Assembly (NCBI RefSeq): GCF_900167065.1
Contig: NZ_FUYA01000004.1
Location: 143,030-207,029 of the forward strand
Source of the DNA: Desulfobaculum bizertense DSM 18034
GTDB taxonomy: Bacteria > Desulfobacterota > Desulfovibrionia > Desulfovibrionales > Desulfovibrionaceae
Reading direction: 5' to 3'
DNA length: 64,000 bases
Shown: one piece after another, positions 56,974-64,000 of the stretch
How the letters are laid out: each line of letters begins with the position of its first letter
Numbering within the stretch: position 1 is the stretch's first letter
Made by a program: the position numbers and the translations under genes
The notes under the pieces: generated by a model
What the model was told of the DNA's origin: nothing
What the model saw: only the letters and a program-made list of their open reading frames with translations
Database searches by the model: none

Positions 56974-59900
56974 TTATTCGGTGGCCTTTCCCGGTTCTTC
57001 CGGAACAAGCGATGTGAGTTCTTTTTCAAAAAATGCCAGTGCCCCCAGAATATCCTTGGAATCTCGCGAACGAATTTCCAGCTTGTCTGGCGGCAGCATT
57101 TTGACAATGCCCTGCCGGGACTGCACATACGCCACAATGTCTTCCGGGGAAAGCACTGTGGCTTCCTCAGTAAAATGCAAGACAAGGCGCCCTTCAAAGA
57201 CATCAGCCTTGGTAATATGCAACGCCCCCAGCAAACGCTTGAGTCGAAGCACATTGGCAAAGCGCTGAAATTCTACTGGCGGCGCACCAAAGCGGTCCCG
57301 GATTTCGCTCTCCAGCTCCTCCAGAGTTCCCTGCTCAGCCGTGGAGAGGGCCTTGTAGTAACGCAGGCGCTCACGTGTTTCCGGAATATAATCTTCCGGG
57401 ATGTGCGCTTCAAACAAAATATTCAATTCAGGACTGGTATCCCGCTGGTCTTTTTCTCCACGCAGGTGGCGGACTTCTTCTTCCAGCATCTCAAGGAACA
57501 TATCCAGACCAACTTTGGCCATACTTCCTGACTGCACTTCACCAAGGATATTTCCGGCTCCACGCAAGCGCAGGTCTTCCATTGCGATCTGAAAACCAGC
57601 CCCCAGATAATCCATGTCCAAAATAACCTGAAGTCGCTTTCGGGTCTGCTCTGGGATTTTCTCAATAGAAGGAACGACAAAATACGCATACGCCTGCGTT
57701 GCACTTCTGCCCACACGTCCCCGAAGCTGATACAGCTGCCCCAAGCCAAAAAGCTGAGCCTGGTCAACAACAAGTGTATTTGCACGTGGGAAGTCAAGAC
57801 CGGATTCAACGATAGCCGTACACACCAAGACGTCCAGTTCGCCATGCCAAAACTTGTGAATGGTCTCTTCCAGCTCTCGTTCTTTCATCTGCCCATGCGC
57901 CATGCCAACACGCGCCGACGGCATCAGCTCCTGCACATATTCTGTAACACGGGGCAAACTGCGCACACGGTTGTGCACCCAGAATATCTGCCCATCTCGC
58001 TCAATCTCGCGCTCAATGATTTTGCGCAAGGCAGAGTTATCACGCTCCAGCAAAGAGGTCTGGACAGGCTTTCTGTCGACTGGCGGCGTTTCCATCACGC
58101 TCAGGCTTCGGATGCCAGACAGAGAAAGCTGCAAGGTGCGCGGGATTGGTGTGGCTGTCAGAGCCAACACATCAATATCTTTTCGAAGCTGCTTGAGCCG
58201 TTCCTTGTGCTTCACGCCAAAGCGCTGCTCCTCATCAAGAATCAGCAACCCAAGATTCGGTAGATGCACGTCCTGCGACAGCAGGCGGTGCGTTCCAATC
58301 AAAATATCAACTTCGCCACGGGCCGCAGCGGCCAGCACAGCTTTCTGTCGCTGCCGGGGGACAAAGCGGCTGAGCATAGACACCGTGACAGGGAAGTTTT
58401 CCATACGCTTGCGGAAATTCTGGTAATGCTGTTCAGCCAGCACCGTCGTCGGACACAGGATTGCCACCTGCCGCCCATCCAGTGCAGCACGGAACGCGGC
58501 GCGCATGGCAATTTCGGTTTTGCCAAAACCCACGTCACCGCAAACAAGCCGATCCATAGGCTCATTCTTTTCCATATCTGCGAGCACATCATGAATGGCC
58601 TTCTCCTGATCCGGAGTTTCCTCAAAACCAAAAGACGCCTCAAACTCAGCAAACATGTCATCGACAGGTGAATATGAAAAACCCTTGGTCACCTTGCGCC
58701 ATGCGTACATTTCGACAAGCTCACGCGCAATTTTCTCAATGGCCTTTCTCGCCCGACTCTTTGCTCTGGACCAGCCAGTCCCGCCGAGTTTGTCCAGTGT
58801 TGGCGACGACCCTTCTGGTCCCTTATAGCGCTGAATCACATCCAGCCGATCAACAGGAACATACAGCTTGTCATCACCAGAATAGAACAGGAGCAAATAA
58901 TCATTGCTTACACTACCGAGCTTCATCCTGTGCAATCCGCCAAAACGAGACAGGCCCCACTCGCGGTGAACAATCAGATCACCCTCGGAAAGGTCTTCGT
59001 AAGTACTCAGCCCCTTGAAATTCACATCCCCGGGCATCACAACCCGGTCACGTGACGGCTGAATAACATTCTCACCCAAGACAAGCGTTCCATTCCACTG
59101 GAGTTCGACGCCGTCTTTCAGCGGAGACACAAGCGCAAACAGCCCGCGTTCTTCCGGCTGGTACTCAGTGGCAGGAACAATACCTTCCTGCTCGGCAAGG
59201 GATAAAAATTTCTTTCTGGACTGTGGGGTGCGGAAAGACAGCACAACCTGAGGACGCTCCCGGCTCCACTTTTTCAAGGCCGTCAAAAACGCCTGCCACG
59301 GCCTGTTCCGATCTTCGGGCCGCCAGAACAGTTCTTCAAAGGAGCTATAATTTTTTTCAGGAAGTTCCAGACCGTCGTCTTTTTCCCCAATAGTCAAATC
59401 TTCAAAATGAAGCTGCGGGGAATTCTGCCACGCCTTGCGCGCAGCTTCCGCTGTCTGAATCAGGACATTGCGAGGACGACGCCAGCCCTGCTGAACGGCT
59501 TCATCATCAAGAGCCTCAGCCCAGTGCCATTCTGTTTCTTCCATACGGGTCCGCAACTGCCCTGCCCCGCATAAAATCCAGACGGCATCGTCAGGCAGCC
59601 ACGCATCAAGAGACTCTGCATCAGGATAAAACAGCCCCGGCCGAATGTCGCCCCGGCTTTCCTCCAGCTTATTTCTAAAGAATGCTTCGGCTCCCGCATC
59701 AAGGTCACCCATGCGACGCAGTTTTTCCCATCGTTCACGCGCTGCATCACACTCCGCTGGAGCCAGAATTGCAGGAAGCACGGGCAGAATAACTGTCTCA
59801 GAAATTTCCGACTTGGAGCGCTGGCTGTTCGCATCAAAAAGACGGATGTCTTCGATCGTATCGCCAAAGAACTCAAAACGCAGGGGATCAGAATAGCCCG

Positions 59901-60450
59901 GGACAAAGACATCAAATATGTCTCCCCGCATAGCCATTTCACCGGGACGGGTCACCATCCCGGAACGTCTGTAGCCCCACGTCACAAGCTGCTCAATCAA
60001 ATCCTCGGGCAAAATCTCTTCGCCCTTGCGAAGCACAAGGTGATGCGTATCCAGCACGCGGCGCGGTGGCCATTTGGGAAGCAGGTTTCCCGGCGTCAGA
60101 ATAACGCCTTTTGCGCCAGTTCCTGAAGCAAGAGAATACAGTGCAGCCCATCTGCTGGACCAGCGTTCAGCATCAACAGTTTCGGCCGGGTATGGGGGAA
60201 ACTCCACCCAGGATGACCCCCCAAAGGGACCAGCCTTGCTGGAAAACACATTCAGGAGAGCTTTCATACGGGAGAGTTCCCGCACCCCCGGCACAACCAT
60301 GACGACGTTTTTACCGCGCGCCAAAAGACCAGCTGCGATTGCAGCCTGCGTACCGGGACCAGACTTGTACACCCGCTGGGTATAGGTCTCTCCCTTGTTC
60401 CTGCTCTTTCCTGCCGAGACTATTTCTCGTAATTCTTGTGGGAAAATCAA
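56974..60450 (-). CDS. mfd: Transcription-repair coupling factor
   Basis: ATP-driven DNA translocase that removes stalled RNA polymerase and recruits UvrA. The 1158-residue protein has the UvrB-homology N-terminal region, a RNA polymerase interaction domain (LSEGDLIVHREWGLSRFGGLHRMKLG), and the RecG-like motor: Walker A VCGDVGFGKTEIAMRAAFRAA, DEEQRFGVKHKERLKQLRKDIDVLALTATPIPRTL, CTAIVESGLDFPRANTLVVDQAQLFGLGQLYQLRGRVGRS and GAGNILGEVQSGSM. A C-terminal TRCF domain follows. It starts with TTG (reading IFPQELREIV), about ten bases after AAGGA. A terminator separates it from cheW upstream. Confidence 0.96.
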   Translation of the reverse strand: MIFPQELREIVSAGKSRNKGETYTQRVYKSGPGTQAAIAAGLLARGKNVVMVVPGVRELSRMKALLNVFSSKAGPFGGSSWVEFPPYPAETVDAERWSSRWAALYSLASGTGAKGVILTPGNLLPKWPPRRVLDTHHLVLRKGEEILPEDLIEQLVTWGYRRSGMVTRPGEMAMRGDIFDVFVPGYSDPLRFEFFGDTIEDIRLFDANSQRSKSEISETVILPVLPAILAPAECDAARERWEKLRRMGDLDAGAEAFFRNKLEESRGDIRPGLFYPDAESLDAWLPDDAVWILCGAGQLRTRMEETEWHWAEALDDEAVQQGWRRPRNVLIQTAEAARKAWQNSPQLHFEDLTIGEKDDGLELPEKNYSSFEELFWRPEDRNRPWQAFLTALKKWSRERPQVVLSFRTPQSRKKFLSLAEQEGIVPATEYQPEERGLFALVSPLKDGVELQWNGTLVLGENVIQPSRDRVVMPGDVNFKGLSTYEDLSEGDLIVHREWGLSRFGGLHRMKLGSVSNDYLLLFYSGDDKLYVPVDRLDVIQRYKGPEGSSPTLDKLGGTGWSRAKSRARKAIEKIARELVEMYAWRKVTKGFSYSPVDDMFAEFEASFGFEETPDQEKAIHDVLADMEKNEPMDRLVCGDVGFGKTEIAMRAAFRAALDGRQVAILCPTTVLAEQHYQNFRKRMENFPVTVSMLSRFVPRQRQKAVLAAAARGEVDILIGTHRLLSQDVHLPNLGLLILDEEQRFGVKHKERLKQLRKDIDVLALTATPIPRTLQLSLSGIRSLSVMETPPVDRKPVQTSLLERDNSALRKIIEREIERDGQIFWVHNRVRSLPRVTEYVQELMPSARVGMAHGQMKERELEETIHKFWHGELDVLVCTAIVESGLDFPRANTLVVDQAQLFGLGQLYQLRGRVGRSATQAYAYFVVPSIEKIPEQTRKRLQVILDMDYLGAGFQIAMEDLRLRGAGNILGEVQSGSMAKVGLDMFLEMLEEEVRHLRGEKDQRDTSPELNILFEAHIPEDYIPETRERLRYYKALSTAEQGTLEELESEIRDRFGAPPVEFQRFANVLRLKRLLGALHITKADVFEGRLVLHFTEEATVLSPEDIVAYVQSRQGIVKMLPPDKLEIRSRDSKDILGALAFFEKELTSLVPEEPGKATE

Positions 60451-60504
60451 AGGCCCGTGATCCTTTTTTTCACGTTCAAAAGCGATGTTCTTCGGTTATA
60501 CAAC

Positions 60505-60534
60505 AAAAAGCCGCCGTGCAACATGCGCGGCGGC
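60505..60534 (-). terminator. Rho-independent terminator of cheW
   Basis: GCCGCCG pairs with CGGCGGC around 11 bases, followed by five A on the plus strand (T on the transcribed side), 47 bases after the cheW stop codon. Confidence 0.82.
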
Positions 60535-60580
60535 CATAATGCCTTTTCAGGCGACGGGCGGCAACAGTTTATGACAAAGT

Positions 60581-61057
60581 CTAGACCGTTGCCAGAACGT
60601 CCTGCTCTTCGCTAGACAGCAAACGATCAAGATCCAGAAGGATCAGCAGGCGGTCTTCAAGTTTGCCGACACCGCTGATGTATTCTGATTCCAGACCGGA
60701 AACAACCGGCGGCGGCGGTTCCACGGTGCTTGCCGGAATCCGAAGCACCTCAGACACGGAGTCCACAACAAAGCCCACAACCATCTTGTTGATTTCAATC
60801 ACGATGATACGTGTATGCTTGTCGTGTTCTCGAGCACTGAGGCCAAAACGCTTCCTCAAATCAATAATCGGGATGACATTGCCACGCAGATTAATCACGC
60901 CTTCGACAAAAATAGGAGCCTTGGGGACTTTCGTAATTTCCATGATGCGGATAATTTCCTGCACCTTCAAAATATCTACCCCAAACTCTTCTTCGCCGAT
61001 GCTAAACGTGACCAGCTGGATAAGCTTTGCATCCTGCTTTTTTTGGGTCTCGTCCAT
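60581..61057 (-). CDS. cheW: Chemotaxis coupling protein CheW
   Basis: Scaffold joining chemoreceptors to the CheA kinase. The 158-residue protein has the two SH3-like lobes of CheW: LIQLVTFSIGEEEFGVDILKVQEIIRIMEITKVPKAPIFVEGVINLRGNVIPIIDLRKRFGL, then RIIVIEINKMVVGFVVDSVSEVLRI and YISGVGKLEDRLLILLDLDRLL. The start is the ATG giving MDETQKKQDAK, seven bases after GGAGAGAGG. It stands alone; no cheA or receptor gene is nearby, which is common for Desulfovibrio-type genomes with several CheW copies. Confidence 0.95.
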   Translation of the reverse strand: MDETQKKQDAKLIQLVTFSIGEEEFGVDILKVQEIIRIMEITKVPKAPIFVEGVINLRGNVIPIIDLRKRFGLSAREHDKHTRIIVIEINKMVVGFVVDSVSEVLRIPASTVEPPPPVVSGLESEYISGVGKLEDRLLILLDLDRLLSSEEQDVLATV

Positions 61058-61287
61058 ACACCTCTCTCCTGTGGTCTGAATGAGAAAATACGACATCCGA
61101 AGGAGATCGTTAGTCATTCTGCCAGTACAATTCGGATAAACCTAAATTTTCTTTAACGCAACGTGACGAAAAAAAGTTTTTTTCATCACAACTTAAACAG
61201 TTTATCGCCTAGCACATTTCAACAAGCCTATATTTCTGCCTTTTTTCCGCGAGAAAATCAGTTGCGCTAAGCCCCCTCGTCATTTAT

Positions 61288-61321
61288 CGTACCGCCTTGC
61301 ATGCCGGGGCTTCCCGGTACG
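61288..61321 (+). other. Hairpin upstream of the small gene at 61347
   Basis: CGTACCG (61288-61294) pairs with CGGTACG (61315-61321) across a 20-base G/C-rich loop, ending 26 bases before the ATG. It may lie in the 5' leader. Confidence 0.4.
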
Positions 61322-61346
61322 AAATTCAGTTTGAGAGGGGATAAAC

Positions 61347-61568
61347 ATGGGCCAGTACGCTCACCAGACATCACAGTACACACTTGAAGAACAGGTCAAA
61401 GGACTTGCGGACGAAGAGCTGCTCGATTTTTGGGAAGAAGCTCAATACCTTGAGAAGTTCCTTCAGGAAGAATTCCAGGCAGGCGTCGGTGCCCATCTTG
61501 AGTATGAACGCATCATCATCAAAGAACTCCAGTACCGAACCTGCAAAAAAACAGCTCTCCTGAGCTAG
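61347..61568 (+). CDS. Small acidic protein, function unknown
   Basis: Predicted soluble 73-residue protein that I do not recognise. Mostly acidic and helical: EEQVKGLADEELLDFWEEAQYLEKFLQEEFQAG, then HLEYERIIIKELQYRTCKK. A good GAGAGGGG lies six bases before the ATG, and the gene stands alone with a bidirectional terminator downstream, so it is likely real and separately expressed. The pattern suggests a short helical bundle or a protein-binding peptide. Confidence 0.75.
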   Translation: MGQYAHQTSQYTLEEQVKGLADEELLDFWEEAQYLEKFLQEEFQAGVGAHLEYERIIIKELQYRTCKKTALLS

Positions 61569-61638
61569 TTCCTCCTCGCTCCCTTCTCATGATTTTCGGT
61601 TTCGGCTGTTCCCGAAGCCAGATTCGATTTCTGATGAC

Positions 61639-61675
61639 AAAAAAAAGCCCCCAGCCAAACGGTTGGGGGCTTTTT
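61639..61675. terminator. Bidirectional terminator between convergent genes
   Basis: AAAAAGCCCCCA pairs with TGGGGGCTTTTT, with an extra GCC/GGT inner pair. It has A-tract and T-tract on both sides, between the small acidic gene and ugd. Confidence 0.92.
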
Positions 61676-61689
61676 GTATATTCATAGAA

Positions 61690-63033
61690 CTAGCAGGTCT
61701 TCGGATTTGGACGACCAATGGAGAAGTACGCAAAGCCGTTCTGTGCCATCTCAGACGGGGAGTACAGGTTTCTGCCGTCAAACAGAATCGGGGCAGAAAG
61801 CTTTTCTTTTACCAGAGCAAAGTCAGGTTTGCGGAACTGGTTCCACTCCGTCACAACGGCCAAAGCGTCTGCACCGTCAAGAGCCTCATACTGCTCAGAC
61901 ACAATCTCTACCAGGTCATTGCCTTCGAGAGCCTTTCTGGTGTTGTCTGCTGCAACCGGGTCAAAGGCGCGTACACGCATGCCCTGCTCAGTCAGGCGAC
62001 GAATCATCACCAGTGCAGGAGCCTCACGAATATCGTCTGTGTTGGCCTTGAATGCCAGTCCCCACAGAGCAATAGTTTTACCTTCAACACCACCCTGGTT
62101 GGCGAAGTATTCTTCAACCTTACGGGCGATGGACAGCTTCTGTGCATCGTTCACGGAATCCACAGCCTGAAGCAGGCTTGGAGTGTGACCATTTTCCAGT
62201 GCAGTTGTGATAAGCGCCTTCACGTCCTTGGGGAAGCAGGAACCACCGTAACCAACACCGGGATAAATGAAGTGATAACCAATGCGGTGGTCGGAGCCAA
62301 TGCCAAGGCGCACGTCACGCACGTCAGCACCAACTTTTTCGCAAATGTTTGCAACTTCGTTGATAAAAGAAATTTTTGTCGCCAGCAGGCAGTTCGCTGC
62401 ATACTTGGTCATCTCAGCGCTTCGGATGCCCATTGTAATGAGCTTCTCGCGGCTGCGAGCAAACGGAGCGTACAAAGAGCGCATGGCTTCTGCGGTCTCA
62501 GGGTTGTCGGTGCCCAGAATAACGCGGTCAGGCTTCATGAAGTCATTTACAGCGTCGCCTTCTTTCAGGAACTCCGGATTGGAGACAACATCAAAAGGAA
62601 TGTCCTCGCCTCGGGCTTCCAACTCAGCAGCCACAATTGCGCGAACCTGATCCGCCGTACCAACCGGTACTGTGGACTTGTCCACAACAATCTTGCGGCT
62701 CGTCATCTTCTGGCCAACCTCGCGGGCGACAGCATGGACATACTGCAAATCGCAGCTCCCATCTTCGCGGCAAGGCGTGCCAACAGTAATAAACACTGTC
62801 AGGGCGTCTTTGAGACCATCCTCAAGACTTGTCGTAAAGGTCAGACGACCTTCCTGCGAATTCCGTCGAACCATCTCTTCAAGGCCCGGCTCATAAATGT
62901 GGACATGCCCCTCACGAAGGGTTTTCACCACAGCAGGGTTTACATCAACACAGACAACATTGTTGCCCATCTCTGCAAAACATGCGGCACTCACCAGCCC
63001 CACGTAACCGGTTCCAACAATACAGACGTTCAT
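61690..63033 (-). CDS. ugd: UDP-glucose 6-dehydrogenase
   Basis: Oxidises UDP-glucose to UDP-glucuronate with two NAD+, feeding cell-surface polysaccharides. The 447-residue protein begins with NAD motif VCIVGTGYVGLVSAACFAEMGNNVVCVD and has TVPVGTADQVR, NPEFLKEGDAVNDFMKPDRVILG, YAANCLLATKISFINEVANICEKVGADV, the catalytic Cys in YPGVGYGGSCFPKDVKAL, and the C-terminal LWGLAFKANTDDIREAPAL. It stands alone here, with divergent pdxJ on its left-hand promoter side. Confidence 0.96.
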   Translation of the reverse strand: MNVCIVGTGYVGLVSAACFAEMGNNVVCVDVNPAVVKTLREGHVHIYEPGLEEMVRRNSQEGRLTFTTSLEDGLKDALTVFITVGTPCREDGSCDLQYVHAVAREVGQKMTSRKIVVDKSTVPVGTADQVRAIVAAELEARGEDIPFDVVSNPEFLKEGDAVNDFMKPDRVILGTDNPETAEAMRSLYAPFARSREKLITMGIRSAEMTKYAANCLLATKISFINEVANICEKVGADVRDVRLGIGSDHRIGYHFIYPGVGYGGSCFPKDVKALITTALENGHTPSLLQAVDSVNDAQKLSIARKVEEYFANQGGVEGKTIALWGLAFKANTDDIREAPALVMIRRLTEQGMRVRAFDPVAADNTRKALEGNDLVEIVSEQYEALDGADALAVVTEWNQFRKPDFALVKEKLSAPILFDGRNLYSPSEMAQNGFAYFSIGRPNPKTC

Positions 63034-63086
63034 CTATTTCGACCTCTTGAGGACGTTTTCGTTTAAAGAAAAAAAGAGAAGGGGGT

Positions 63087-63115
63087 TTCGTACAACTCCC
63101 CTCTTTCCAAGTCAA
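63087..63115 (-). promoter_or_regulatory. Candidate ugd promoter
   Basis: On the minus strand TTGACT (63110-63115; core -35) and TACGAA (63087-63092) are spaced 17 bases, about 55 bases before the ugd start codon. Motif reading only. Confidence 0.35.
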
Positions 63116-63170
63116 CTTGAGCACCATATGCTGAAAAGTCAACCCACAGGCCAAGATCCCATTCTTTTCC

Positions 63171-63198
63171 TTGACTTTCCCTATATGTTAGCGACAAT
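63171..63198 (+). promoter_or_regulatory. Candidate pdxJ promoter
   Basis: TTGACT (63171-63176) and GACAAT (63193-63198) are spaced 16 bases and lie about 75 bases before the pdxJ start codon. Confidence 0.4.
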
Positions 63199-63271
63199 TT
63201 CATGAAAGAGGGGAAGCTTTGTCCCTCTTCCCCGAAATTCAGATTATCATATTACTAAAGGATTGCAGCAG

Positions 63272-63997
63272 ATGCCATCACTTGTCGTTAATATTGATCA
63301 TATTGCCACACTTCGTCAGGCTCGTCTTGGTCATGAACCAGAACCCGTTACAGGCGCTCACCTTGCAGAACTCTCTGGTGCAGTTGGCATCATTTGCCAT
63401 CTGCGCGAAGATCGCCGCCACATTCAGGACCGGGATGTTGAGATGCTCCGCAAGACCATCAACACCCGCATGCACCTTGAAATGGCCGCGACAGACGAAA
63501 TGCATGCCATCTGCCTCAAGACCCAGCCCTACATGTGCTGTATTGTTCCTGAAAAACGTCAGGAACTCACCACAGAGGGTGGCATGGACGTCGTAAGCCG
63601 CGAAGCAGAACTGACCGAATTCGTCAAAGAAATTCATGCTGCGGGCATCCGCTCCAGCCTTTTCATTGATGCAGACCCTGAGCAGATTGAGGCAACGGCA
63701 CGCGTTGGCTGTGAATTTGTCGAAATTCATACCGGCCACTACGCAGACGCCGCAGACTACAAGCAGGAAGAAATCGAATTCAAAAAAATTGCAGACGGCA
63801 TTGCCCATGCCCAGAAGCTCGGCCTCAAGGTAAACCTTGGTCATGGCCTGAACTACACCAACATTCTGCGATTCAAGAATATTCCTGGCATCTGTGAATA
63901 TTCCATCGGTCATAGCATCATGTCCCGCGCCATCTTCACCGGCATTCCTGTCGCAGTGAAAGAGATGCGCGACATCATCAACACTTTTGTGGACTAG
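63272..63997 (+). CDS. pdxJ: Pyridoxine 5'-phosphate synthase
   Basis: Closes the pyridoxine ring from deoxyxylulose 5-phosphate and 1-amino-acetone-3-phosphate (DXP-dependent vitamin B6 route). The 241-residue barrel has [125 protein letters not shown], and the phosphate-binding [11 protein letters not shown] with [15 protein letters not shown]. The start is the ATG giving [10 protein letters not shown]; a TTG three codons upstream is possible. Complete at the window edge. Confidence 0.96.
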   Translation: MPSLVVNIDHIATLRQARLGHEPEPVTGAHLAELSGAVGIICHLREDRRHIQDRDVEMLRKTINTRMHLEMAATDEMHAICLKTQPYMCCIVPEKRQELTTEGGMDVVSREAELTEFVKEIHAAGIRSSLFIDADPEQIEATARVGCEFVEIHTGHYADAADYKQEEIEFKKIADGIAHAQKLGLKVNLGHGLNYTNILRFKNIPGICEYSIGHSIMSRAIFTGIPVAVKEMRDIINTFVD

Positions 63998-64000
63998 GGA

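Noticed and set aside
1-64000. tRNA, rRNA or CRISPR loci
   Set aside because: No cloverleaf with CCA-type acceptor pairing, no rRNA-like block and no regular direct repeats with unique spacers were found by eye. The repeats present are hairpin chains of a different kind.

Overview
The window looks like a chromosome segment of a sulfate-reducing deltaproteobacterium of the Desulfovibrionales. The case rests on several features read from the sequence. The adenylate kinase has the Cys-X5-His-X15-Cys-X2-Cys metal-binding lid known from Desulfovibrio gigas, with the same residue numbering. There is a cooA-cooS-cooC carbon monoxide dehydrogenase locus of the D. vulgaris type. A precorrin-2 dehydrogenase sits next to a cytochrome c assembly gene and hemA. 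A futalosine-pathway mqnA and a split glycyl-tRNA synthetase are also present. By eye the base composition is near half G+C. No rRNA, tRNA, CRISPR array, prophage or protein-coding transposon was seen.

Layout. 0-6 kb: mgtE, then the de novo NAD operon nadC-nadA-nadB and a small orphan gene. 6-10 kb: yajC-secD-secF. 10-15.6 kb: envelope genes (a DUF1499 lipoprotein, a dgkA-phosphoethanolamine transferase pair, a low-complexity lipoprotein), a DHS-like protein and a queuosine-salvage enzyme. 15.6-19 kb: two near-identical Na+:neurotransmitter-type symporters in tandem. 19-26 kb: rimI-pgk-tpiA-secG, a Nudix-like protein, an inositol monophosphatase, mreB and a GAF protein. 26-31 kb: a 579-residue orphan protein, gcvT, rsmE and rarA. 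31-35.3 kb: cooA, cooS and cooC. 35.7-38.3 kb: two glycosyltransferases. 38.4-44.5 kb: tetrapyrrole and cytochrome assembly genes, hemA, tilS, adk and mqnA. 44.6-49.5 kb: two complete K+ uptake systems in a row. 49.7-61 kb: rpsT, glyS, glyQ, recO, a rodZ-like gene, two SurA-like chaperones, mfd and cheW. 61-64 kb: a small orphan gene, ugd and pdxJ.

The most unusual object is a family of long non-coding repeats of about 430-455 bp: one partial copy at position 1 and full copies near 5.7, 31.9 and 35.3 kb. Each is a chain of hairpins joined by conserved linkers. Between copies several stems have changed sequence on both arms while keeping arm length, loop length and pairing, which points to selection on folding or a copying process that preserves palindromes. 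All copies touch the 3' ends of genes. Two direct copies bracket cooS-cooC. Two copies in opposite orientation bracket mgtE-nadCAB.

The CO locus can be read as a circuit. CooA (a heme CRP-family CO sensor) is encoded upstream, and a perfect CooA operator (TGTCG-N6-TGACA) lies just before the cooS promoter. CooS has the CX2C-type D-cluster motif of D. vulgaris CODH instead of CX7C. CooC supplies nickel-insertion ATPase function. Product names come from motif and family recognition by reading; no database search was possible.
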